Assembly (NCBI GenBank): GCA_001804345.1
Contig: MHFU01000167.1
Span: 8,031-13,933 of the forward strand
From: Omnitrophica bacterium RIFOXYB12_FULL_50_7
Lineage (GTDB): Bacteria > Omnitrophota > Omnitrophia > Omnitrophales > Aquincolibacteriaceae
Length of the DNA: 5,903 nt
Direction of reading: 5' to 3'
In this document: positions 1 through 5,442 of the stretch, piece after piece
Layout: every line of letters begins with the position of its first letter
How positions within the stretch are numbered: position 1 is the first letter of the stretch
Notes under the pieces: generated by a model
The model's database searches: none
Told to the model about the DNA's origin: nothing
What the model saw: only the letters and a program-made list of their open reading frames with translations
Position numbers and translations under genes: made by a program

Positions 1-668
1 AAATCTCCGGGATGATGACAAGTCGGACAATCCCTTCCCTGGCGAGCCAAACGGAGTTTTTGCCCCTCCCGGGTATTCGCTGGGATCTTCACCGAGATCG
101 TCTGCCCTTCCGGGGACTTGAACGTCACACTCCCGCCCTCCTTTGCTTTTTTCCTGGAGATCTTCAAATTCACAACAATGTCCGCAGATTCATGGGAAGC
201 CGGACGGGGCATCTGATCATATTCATCCTCATCACCATAAAACCCCTGGTTCGGCGAACCGGAAGAATAAACACGAAAGGACCCGCCCGGCCCACCTCCA
301 CCACCCGAAAAAAGATCCCCGAAAATATCCGAAAACGCGGAATAGCGGCCTCCTCCACGCGTACGGCCACCGGAGGAATACTGTCGCAAAAGATCTTCGA
401 AATTGAACCCTTGAGCTCCCGCAAAATTCCCGGGATTCCCGCCACCAAACTTGCGCATCTGGTCATATTGCGTGCGCCGCTTCTCATCGCTCAGGACATA
501 ATACGCTTCCGAGATCTCCTTGAATTTCGCCTCGGATTGTTTGGCATTACCCGGATTCTTATCCGGATGATACTTCACGGCGAGCTTGCGATAGACCTTC
601 TTGAGCTCGTCCGCAGAAATAGATTCAGGAACACCCAGCGCTTTGTAATAATCCTTCTGAGAAGCCAT
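1..668 (-). CDS. DnaJ/CbpA-type J-domain co-chaperone, 5' part (runs off the left edge)
   Basis: Cytosolic Hsp40 co-chaperone that delivers clients to DnaK and stimulates its ATPase. The 222 visible residues begin MASQKDYYKALGV. The J domain covers about residues 5-70, with the HPD motif at 34-36 (YHPDKNPGN) and the typical EAYYVLSDEKRR helix. A long Gly/Phe/Ser-rich linker follows at about 74-150, including AFSDIFGDLF and a run of five Gly. Beta-sandwich substrate-binding domain I starts near 160 (ADIVVNLKIS). The central CxxCxGxG zinc-finger repeats of true DnaJ are absent, because the linker passes straight into domain I, so this is a type II (CbpA-like) J-protein. An unusual CPTCHH sits at 214-219, just before the GD of the expected GDL motif. 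The start is supported by AAAAGGAAAA about 6 bases upstream of the ATG. The next gene on this strand lies 194 bases upstream, beyond a hairpin. The 3' end is outside the window. The family call is firm; CbpA orthology is not established. Confidence 0.93.
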   Translation of the reverse strand, partial: MASQKDYYKALGVPESISADELKKVYRKLAVKYHPDKNPGNAKQSEAKFKEISEAYYVLSDEKRRTQYDQMRKFGGGNPGNFAGAQGFNFEDLLRQYSSGGRTRGGGRYSAFSDIFGDLFSGGGGGPGGSFRVYSSGSPNQGFYGDEDEYDQMPRPASHESADIVVNLKISRKKAKEGGSVTFKSPEGQTISVKIPANTREGQKLRLARQGRDCPTCHHPGD

Positions 669-699
669 TATGTTTTCCTTTTCAAAATCTACAGGAACT

Positions 700-730
700 A
701 AAAAACCCTCCGGCAAAACGAGGGCTCTTT
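700..730 (-). terminator. Rho-independent terminator-like hairpin, possibly bidirectional
   Basis: On the minus strand CCCTC (724-720) pairs with GAGGG (710-706), with one more G-C pair possible past a bulge, and six T follow directly (705-700). On the plus strand the same stem is followed by CTCTTTTT, so it could work in both directions. It lies downstream of the glycosyltransferase stop (863) and 32 bases before the dnaJ-like start (668). It most likely ends the minus-strand operon transcript, although it could lie in the dnaJ leader. Confidence 0.6.
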
Positions 731-797
731 TTCATTTTAGAGATAAAAACGCAGAAGCGGCAAGATTTGCTACCCAACTTCTCACAACCCCTTTTAC

Positions 798-835
798 CCC
801 ATACACCATAGCAAAATCGCGACACTCTCGCCACC
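798..835 (-). promoter_or_regulatory. Weak extended -10 promoter candidate ahead of the dnaJ-like gene
   Basis: Read on the minus strand, TGCTATGGT (805-813) matches an extended -10 (TGn plus TATGGT). A poor -35 (TGGCGA, 3 of 6 to TTGACA) lies 17 bases upstream. Transcription would start near 798, which puts the 700-724 hairpin in the 5' leader of the dnaJ-like gene. I see no CIRCE inverted repeat (TTAGCACTC-N9-GAGTGCTAA). This is a pattern match only. Confidence 0.22.
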
Positions 836-862
836 GTTTTTTGACACCGCCACAAACTTCAT

Positions 863-1660
863 TTAGAGACTATCATTCCGCTTTATCCAGCTATTTCTTT
901 TCCCGCATACGCGACTAAATTCATCCCTACCGTGGACATAACACCTTAAAAGAGACAAAACGATTACTTTCAAAAAAGCTTCGAAGGCTATCCCCGAAGA
1001 CATCTTGGATTTCTCATTCATCCTTCCTCTAAATATTATGGGGTGTTCTTTAATTTTAAAACCCTTCAAGAAGGAAAAAAATGTGATTTCGATTTGAAAA
1101 GAATAGCCCTTTGAACTTATCGAATCAAAATTAAAACTTTCCAAAACACTTCTTTTTATTAACTTAAAACCGCTGGTCAAGTCATTTATCGGGATTTGAA
1201 GCAGGGTCTTTGCATAAATATTTCCAAGCCTGCTCATTAAAACTCTTTCAAGTCCCCAACTAAGAGATCCCCCGTTTTCAACATATCGGCTCCCAATTAC
1301 TAAATCATACTGATCCAGCAAATCCATCATTTCTAAAATAGAATCAGGAGAATGCGACAAGTCCCCGTCCATCTGGACGATGAGATCAAATCCTTTTGCC
1401 AAAGCATGTTGAAACCCCTCTTTATAGGCACTTGCTAGTCCGAATTTATTTTTCCTTTTAGTCAAACTCAGCTTAGGATACCGCGGTCTCAGTTTTTCGA
1501 TAATTCCAGACGTTCCATCGCAAGAATTGTCATCAATGATAAGAACCGATGGCTCTAAGGGAAGAGAAAAGATCTTATGTATGAGACTCTCAATGTTTCC
1601 AGCCTCATTGTATGTTGGGATTATGATTATTAAATCTTTTTTTGTATCTTGTTTGCTCAT
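863..1660 (-). CDS. GT2 glycosyltransferase, polyprenol-phosphate mannose synthase (DPM1)-like
   Basis: Probably transfers a sugar from a nucleotide-sugar donor (GDP-mannose in characterised relatives) to polyprenyl phosphate on the cytoplasmic side of the inner membrane. The 265 residues carry the whole DPM1-type GT-A signature set: PTYNEAGNI (15-23), DDNSCDGT (43-50), QMDGDLSHSPD (96-106, with the metal-binding Asp residues), IGSRYV (122-127), SGFKLIKR (163-170), GYSFQIEI (185-192) and FRGRMNEKSKMS (210-221). There is no C-terminal GtrA or other clear transmembrane segment, so this is the soluble or peripheral single-domain form. The hydrophobic helix at about 227-241 may touch the membrane. 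A TTG 15 bases further upstream is in frame, but the ATG at 1660 has GGAG nine bases before it and fits family N-termini better. It begins 23 bases after the radical SAM stop, so the two are co-transcribed. The sugar and lipid cannot be told from sequence. Confidence 0.9.
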   Translation of the reverse strand: MSKQDTKKDLIIIIPTYNEAGNIESLIHKIFSLPLEPSVLIIDDNSCDGTSGIIEKLRPRYPKLSLTKRKNKFGLASAYKEGFQHALAKGFDLIVQMDGDLSHSPDSILEMMDLLDQYDLVIGSRYVENGGSLSWGLERVLMSRLGNIYAKTLLQIPINDLTSGFKLIKRSVLESFNFDSISSKGYSFQIEITFFSFLKGFKIKEHPIIFRGRMNEKSKMSSGIAFEAFLKVIVLSLLRCYVHGRDEFSRVCGKRNSWIKRNDSL

Positions 1661-1669
1661 TTTCATTGA

Positions 1670-1673
1670 CTCC
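1670..1673 (-). promoter_or_regulatory. Ribosome binding site that sets the glycosyltransferase start
   Basis: GGAG on the minus strand lies nine bases before the ATG at 1660 but only three before the in-frame ATG at 1666, and it overlaps the first codons of the longer TTG-started form (1675). This spacing favours 1660 as the start. Confidence 0.55.
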
Positions 1674-1683
1674 AAAGAACGGC

Positions 1684-3099
1684 TTAAATATCACCCTTCC
1701 CAACGCAGAAAAGCCACTTTTTTCCCACGGCTATATATCTCACAAATTCGTCTATGGATTTCATTTTAAAAATTCTTTTGACTATATAAACAGGCCGGAA
1801 GTAAAAGGACCTATAAAACCGCCTCGCCAACACATCGACTTCTTTCTCAGATAATGTCGTCCAGGGAGTCGGCAATCGCTTAAATCTTTTCTCATCCAGG
1901 ATATATTCCCTCCAAAAATCCGCCCCGCATTTTTCGATTAGAATATCATTTAATTCCGTATTCGGCTTCGCAATAGTCCGGCAGACCTGGATAAAATCTA
2001 GTTTTATTTTTTTTGCAAAATTTATCGTCGCTAAAACATTTTCTTTTGTGTCGCAAGGATTGCCTATCATGAAGAAACCCAGCGTGTCTATTCCGTATTT
2101 ACGGGTCATTTTTATCGTCTGTGCTACCCGGTGTGTTTCGATTCCCTTATTGATGCTTCTTAGAACTTCTGGAGAAACAGATTCTATCCCGTAGTAAATT
2201 TTTCTACAGCCGGCCCGCGAAGCTGTTTTCAGCATCTCCTCATCGACAACATCCACTCTTGATCTACAAGACCACTCCACTTGAATCCCACGCTTTAAAA
2301 TCTCCTCGCATATTTTGAGAGACCGTTCCCTATTCACAAAAAATGTGGCATCAAAAAAATCAATCTCGCGAATGCCATATCTCCGATAGCATTCCTCTAT
2401 TTCCTCCCCAACATCCTCAACCGACCGTTCACTGTAGGGCAATCTCGATATGGCACAAAATGTGCACTTATAGGGACATCCCCGAGAAGTAAGCATCACG
2501 GTGTAATTTTTCCGCTGAGATGTAAAAGAATAATACAAATGATTGGGCAGTAAGTGCCTTGCAGGAAAGGGATAGCCGTTAAAATCAACGCATTTCCGGG
2601 AAGGAGGATTGCATAGGATGCTACCTCCTAAGCGGTAAATGAGTCCTTCAATGCCATCTAGACTCAGTCCACGTTCGATGCACGATAACAACTTCGGCAA
2701 AGATTCATTGGCCTCCCCTGAGATGCCATAATCGAAACACGCATATGAAAGAGATTCCATCGGATACAGGGATATGTTGATCCCCCCGACGACTATCTTC
2801 ACATTTAATCGGCTCTTGAAGTAGGATGCCCACTCTACAACCCGATGGAACCAATATGTATCAACCCTAAACCCGATGACATGCGGTGAAAATCTCTCAA
2901 TCCTGGCCAAAGCCTGTTCCTTCGAGAGCCTTAACGCATTGGCCTCAACAATAATCACATCATGACCGGCTTTCTCCAATATCGCCGCAACATAAGCCAG
3001 AACAATTGGAGGCGCAAGGCAAAACTCTTCATCTACAACCTTCAAGTTCTCAGAAAAGTCCCGATGGCCAAAAGGGCAATGAACTAAAGCTATTCTCAT
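1684..3099 (-). CDS. B12-binding-domain radical SAM enzyme (class B-like)
   Basis: A 471-residue cytosolic iron-sulfur enzyme. Residues 1-150 form a Rossmann-like cobalamin-binding domain: PPIVLAYVAAILEKAGH (30-46), IGFRVDTYWFH (75-85), IVVGGINISLYP (102-113) and YGISGEANESLPKLL (124-138). The DxHxxG lower-ligand motif is absent, as is common in this group, where B12 binds without a protein His. Residues from about 200 form the radical SAM barrel with the CxxxCxxC [4Fe-4S] ligands Cys208, Cys212 and Cys215 (GCPYKCTFC), followed by FDATFFVN (249-256) and YGIES (303-307). Characterised relatives (BchE, HpnJ, P-methyltransferase types) catalyse ring closure, rearrangement or methylation of unactivated carbon. 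AAAGGG lies four bases before the ATG. It sits between the aminotransferase and the GT2 on the same strand, so it probably modifies a sugar, lipid carrier or linked lipid. The exact reaction cannot be inferred. Confidence 0.93.
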   Translation of the reverse strand: MRIALVHCPFGHRDFSENLKVVDEEFCLAPPIVLAYVAAILEKAGHDVIIVEANALRLSKEQALARIERFSPHVIGFRVDTYWFHRVVEWASYFKSRLNVKIVVGGINISLYPMESLSYACFDYGISGEANESLPKLLSCIERGLSLDGIEGLIYRLGGSILCNPPSRKCVDFNGYPFPARHLLPNHLYYSFTSQRKNYTVMLTSRGCPYKCTFCAISRLPYSERSVEDVGEEIEECYRRYGIREIDFFDATFFVNRERSLKICEEILKRGIQVEWSCRSRVDVVDEEMLKTASRAGCRKIYYGIESVSPEVLRSINKGIETHRVAQTIKMTRKYGIDTLGFFMIGNPCDTKENVLATINFAKKIKLDFIQVCRTIAKPNTELNDILIEKCGADFWREYILDEKRFKRLPTPWTTLSEKEVDVLARRFYRSFYFRPVYIVKRIFKMKSIDEFVRYIAVGKKWLFCVGKGDI

Positions 3100-3254
3100 T
3101 CAACCCTTTCATTGCAGACGGTCGTATCTTCGGTAGGAATCCTGACCCTTGAATGGCAGATCAAAGGTTTCAGCATATCTGCATATCCCGAACATTTCAG
3201 ATTCCTTGCCCTTTCAGAACAGCAACACTCAATCCTCTTCGTCCTGATAATCAT
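3096..3254 (-). CDS. Possible 52-residue Cys-rich ORF coupled to the radical SAM gene
   Basis: An open frame from ATG 3254 (or GTG 3269, 57 residues) whose TGA overlaps the ATG of the radical SAM gene as ATGA. AGGGG lies just upstream of the ATG, which is a moderate Shine-Dalgarno at short spacing. The peptide is basic and has six Cys (residues 10, 11, 12, 21, 33 and 47), including a CCC triplet, with no hydrophobic segment. I recognise no family. It fills most of an otherwise unexplained 250-base gap inside a tight operon. It may be a real small protein, a substrate or leader peptide, or chance: an open frame of this length is not rare, and an overlapping stop-start can arise by accident. 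Confidence 0.3.
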   Translation of the reverse strand: MIIRTKRIECCCSERARNLKCSGYADMLKPLICHSRVRIPTEDTTVCNERVE

Positions 3255-3349
3255 GACTCCCCTATTCACAGCTCAAAAGCAACGTTTGATCCCATTAACA
3301 GGCACATGCGAAACAAAATTTCCAATAAGCTCATCCCTTGAAAAAAGAT

Positions 3350-4588
3350 TCATGGGAACTTCTTTAAACAATCCGCTATGAATTTTATCCTTTCATCTTT
3401 CAAATCAGGAAAAAGCGGCAAATAGATGACACCCTTTTCGACTCTCCCCGCATTCAAGCATACATTATTAGCATATGCTGAAAACAGCTTGAAATTCGCA
3501 CAGTTGCGCATAAAGCCATACGTGGTGACAATCCCTTTTTTCAATAAAAATCTTCTCACTTCCTCTCTGTGACCCGAGAACACAGGACAACTGCTAAAGA
3601 TATTTCTAGCTCGAGACTCCAATAACGGAACCCTTATATCGGAAATACCGCTCAAACAACTATACATTTTCAGCCCTCTAGCGATACGCATTTCCGTCTG
3701 TTTTTCTAATACAGATAGTTGATAGATACCGGCTTTAGCCTGCAAGCCATCAAGCAGTCCCGTTTTGAGCACCCCCTTCATCAAAGCTTCATCTTCCCTG
3801 AATAGTTTATTTATTATGTCTATATTCACAGCATCCGATAACCTGATTATCCAATAAATAAAAAAGAAGAAAGCCTCCTGCGTCGCCCCGCTTATGACCA
3901 AGGCTTTTAAGAACCGCGCCATAGAAGAAACTCTGGAGCATGGCCGCACATCCGACAAAGAGCTTCGGATCCTGCTCAACACATCTTTATTCTTAACAGT
4001 GATCGCTGCTCCCCCCAAAGCATTAAAATTCTTAGTCAATCCAAAACTAAACAAAGCAGCATCACCGATGCTCCCCAATTTTTTCCCGTCAAACTCTGCG
4101 CCTACGGCCTGTACGCAGTCTTCGATTAGGAAAAGGTTATGTTTTTTTGCGATCTTACACAACGAATCCAGATCACACGAAAATCCACATAAATGAGTGG
4201 CGATAATGGCCCTCGTTTGGGGGGTAATAGACTCTTCTATTCTCGCCGCATCAAGATTCAAACTATTCCGAGAAATATCAGCAAAAACTGGCTTCATCCC
4301 CGCTCTGACCACGGCAGCAGGCACGGCAAAGTAATTAAAAGCAGAAAGTACAACCTCCGATCCCTCAGGAATATTTAAATGGGTAAGAATATGATACAAA
4401 CCCCATCTAGCCGAGGGAACAAAAGCGATATCCTCCACGCCTAAATAATCGGATAAACGACTTCTAAAATTGTCTACGGCAGAGGCGTCTCTCTTGTCAA
4501 ATAACCCATCAAAAAATAACTTCTGCCATTCAGAAATTCCAATGCCAGATTTAAATGGAGGTGTTATTTTCACGCTAAATCGTCCCAT
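3350..4588 (-). CDS. DegT/DnrJ/EryC1-type PLP aminotransferase
   Basis: A fold-type I PLP enzyme of 412 residues, within the usual size range of sugar aminotransferases that convert keto-sugar nucleotides to amino-sugars. Visible motifs: phosphate-loop region VPSARWGLYHIL (57-68), where the usual SGT is SAR; LSAFNYFAVPAAVVRAGMKP (81-100); FADI (102-105); THLCGFSCDLDSL (131-143); EDCVQAVGA (156-164), with Asp157 contacting the pyridine nitrogen; LFSFGLTKNFNALGGAA (179-195), with Schiff-base Lys186; and YLPLFPDL (389-396). The segment at about 236-251 is strongly hydrophobic (FFFFIYWII) and may be a membrane or partner contact. The first in-frame ATG (4588) follows a stop and has no good Shine-Dalgarno; GTG at codon 6 is an alternative. 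It lies downstream of a broken SGNH hydrolase and upstream of the radical SAM and GT2 genes. A perosamine or aminosugar role is plausible, but lipid-linked or other keto substrates are possible. Confidence 0.92.
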   Translation of the reverse strand: MGRFSVKITPPFKSGIGISEWQKLFFDGLFDKRDASAVDNFRSRLSDYLGVEDIAFVPSARWGLYHILTHLNIPEGSEVVLSAFNYFAVPAAVVRAGMKPVFADISRNSLNLDAARIEESITPQTRAIIATHLCGFSCDLDSLCKIAKKHNLFLIEDCVQAVGAEFDGKKLGSIGDAALFSFGLTKNFNALGGAAITVKNKDVLSRIRSSLSDVRPCSRVSSMARFLKALVISGATQEAFFFFIYWIIRLSDAVNIDIINKLFREDEALMKGVLKTGLLDGLQAKAGIYQLSVLEKQTEMRIARGLKMYSCLSGISDIRVPLLESRARNIFSSCPVFSGHREEVRRFLLKKGIVTTYGFMRNCANFKLFSAYANNVCLNAGRVEKGVIYLPLFPDLKDERIKFIADCLKKFP

Positions 4589-4658
4589 GCTTTTTGCGTC
4601 TTGCCATCGATTGTTTTAAATGGATCGGAACACCCACTTGACATAACAAAAACTCTGT

Positions 4659-4871
4659 TTACTTACTTGTTAACATCTGTTTCTGGATAGCATTCGCTAT
4701 ATTCTCCGCCAGCAACCTATTTCCCGCTTCCGTACAATGTCCGAAATCACCAGCAAAGACATCTTCCGCCTCATAAAGCCCCCCTAGTTCTACGAAAGCT
4801 TTCTCATAAGAACTAAATACAATATCCAGCTTTAAAACTTTCCCTATTTTTCGCTACAGCATGCAACACTA
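4659..4871 (-). pseudogene. SGNH/GDSL hydrolase, C-terminal remnant cut by an IS
   Basis: The minus strand carries the last 64 or so codons of an SGNH-fold esterase or acetylhydrolase. VLKLDIVFSSYEKAF corresponds to the late beta strand and helix. AGDFGHCTEAGNRLLAE contains the catalytic DxxH block (D-F-G-H) and the GNRLLAENIANAI helix that closes such proteins. The Ser (GDSL) and Gly/Asn blocks are missing. An in-frame TAG at 4854-4856 stops the frame, but the adjacent frame (VLHAVAKN) continues the expected text up to base 4871. This points to a one-base slip in the AAAAA run (near 4847-4851), followed by the IS junction at about 4872. The stump lies on the same strand and just upstream of the aminotransferase, so it was probably the first gene of that operon. 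The start and promoter are gone. Its activity is certainly lost; the family call rests on the C-terminal block alone. Confidence 0.72.
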
Positions 4872-4904
4872 TGGGGTGCACCCCCGAGGTGGGACAGAAA
4901 GAAT

Positions 4905-4970
4905 TGCAAGAAAAAGAAGAATAGCAACAGCCGTTTCTTTCTTTTTTCTTTCTTTGTGAAAACTGTGAAT
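4905..4970. repeat. Purine-pyrimidine imperfect inverted repeat in the IS tail
   Basis: AAGAAAAAGAAGAA on the plus strand is followed, after about 12 bases, by a TTTCTTTCTTTTTTC-type tract. The arms are roughly complementary and could fold into a long AT-rich hairpin between the transposase stop and the IS end. It may shield the IS from outside transcription or act as a weak terminator. It is low complexity and imperfect, so a function is uncertain. Confidence 0.35.
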
Positions 4971-4983
4971 TTGTTGATATGTT

Positions 4984-5193
4984 TCATATTGTCGCCAAAA
5001 TCCCGCCCATTTCAAGATTTTCCGCGTTTAAATTCGTTTGGAGAGACTTTTCTGATCCAGACAGGATCAAAATAGGCCCCTGTTGCCTGAGCCAGTTCTC
5101 CTCGAATTCGTTCGGCGACACGCAGCCGAGCGACGAATGAAGCCGCTTGGCATTGTATAGGCCATCGAGATTTAATCTTGGTGGCTTTTTTGT
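4984..5193 (-). pseudogene. IS3-family transposase (OrfB, DDE/rve) C-terminal fragment
   Basis: The minus-strand frame ending at TGA 4984-4986 contains LYNAKRLHSSLGCVSPNEFE, which is the hallmark C-terminal block of IS3-family DDE transposases (YN.KR.HS.LG..SP..FE). The catalytic Glu normally lies just upstream of this block and is missing. An in-frame TAG (5194-5196) precedes the fragment, and residues before LDGLYN do not look like transposase, so homology begins near 5170-5180. After the block the frame continues for about 38 residues of unremarkable sequence before the stop. The fragment cannot be functional. A 73-residue open frame on the same strand in another register is only a shadow of it. 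Confidence 0.8.
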
Positions 5194-5203
5194 CTATAGG
5201 CAG

Positions 5204-5210
5204 ATAAAAT
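5204..5210 (+). promoter_or_regulatory. Possible -10 element for the plus-strand gene pair
   Basis: TAAAAT (5205-5210, 5 of 6 to TATAAT) lies about 29 bases before the ATG at 5239. There is no good -35 at normal spacing: TTGGTG at 5178-5183 is 21 bases away. If used, the leader would be about 22 bases long and contain AGGA at 5223-5226. It lies right at the ragged IS border, so a promoter created by the rearrangement is possible. Confidence 0.25.
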
Positions 5211-5238
5211 ATTGCCCACCATGAGGAAATCATAACTG

Positions 5239-5442
5239 ATGCCCCCCGAAGCGTTTTCGCGAAATCTAATCGACAAAGCCCTAGAAACGTCCGGCTGGGA
5301 TCGATCGTCAGTGCCGGACATCCTTTCGGACGGATTGTCCCAGGGACCTGCGTTCTGCGAAGCGTGCCGTGTCTCCCGGGAAGAATCCGATGCTTTACGA
5401 GAGAATCTTTTAGTTCATCGCGAGGATTTTAGACGGTCATGA
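5239..5442 (+). CDS. Unrecognised 67-residue protein coupled to a radical SAM gene
   Basis: I do not recognise the family. The protein is charged and probably helical (NLIDKALETSGWDRSSVP, then SREESDALRENLL), with no membrane segment or signal peptide. It has one CxxC pair, FCEAC (Cys40, Cys43), which could bind metal or be a substrate site. Its TGA (5440-5442) overlaps the ATG of the next gene as ATGA, a strong hint of translational coupling and joint function. An in-frame TAA lies just before the start (separated only by a CTG), so the start is bounded. The Shine-Dalgarno AGGA is 12 bases away, which is far. The G+C level resembles the downstream gene. Options are a RiPP-type precursor or leader for the radical SAM enzyme, a small partner or scaffold protein, or the 3' part of a larger gene cut by the nearby IS event. 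Confidence 0.6.
   Translation: MPPEAFSRNLIDKALETSGWDRSSVPDILSDGLSQGPAFCEACRVSREESDALRENLLVHREDFRRS

Larger units (their letters stand above)
4872..5193 (-). mobile_element. IS3-family (IS150-group-like) insertion sequence remnant, right end
   Basis: Starting at 4872, TGGGGTGCACCCCC followed by GAGGTGGGACAG resembles the terminal inverted repeat of IS150-group elements (TG..TGCACCC....GGAC). The C-terminal end of the transposase ORF lies inside on the minus strand with its stop at 4984-4986. That orientation places 4872 at the transposase-distal (right) end. The opposite end and most of the transposase are absent: similarity fades between about 5165 and 5193 with no matching repeat. The element was therefore inserted in or next to the SGNH gene and later lost its left part by deletion or recombination. 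It cannot move by itself. Confidence 0.65.

Noticed and set aside
12..701. 229-residue plus-strand open frame and overlapping frames at 143-406 and 170-487
   Set aside because: They lie opposite or in another register of the clear J-domain protein on the minus strand, and their translations are Arg/Ile/His-rich with no family features.
670..918. 82-residue plus-strand open frame
   Set aside because: It runs across the terminator hairpin and the 3' end of the glycosyltransferase, has no Shine-Dalgarno, and reads as low-information sequence.
4573..4644. 24-residue minus-strand frame between the SGNH stump and the aminotransferase, starting MSSGCSDPFKTI
   Set aside because: It has a poor Shine-Dalgarno, is very short and has no recognisable content. 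Its TGA meets an in-frame GTG at codon 6 of the aminotransferase, but this is not enough to call a gene.
4643..4673. Minus-strand promoter candidate with -35 TTAACA and -10 TGTTAT
   Set aside because: The -35 matches 5 of 6, but the spacing is 19 bases and the -10 only 4 of 6. It lies inside the tail of the SGNH remnant, so it is too weak to annotate.
5012..5233. 73-residue minus-strand ORF
   Set aside because: It is the wrong register of the transposase fragment; the true IS3-family motif is in the adjacent frame.
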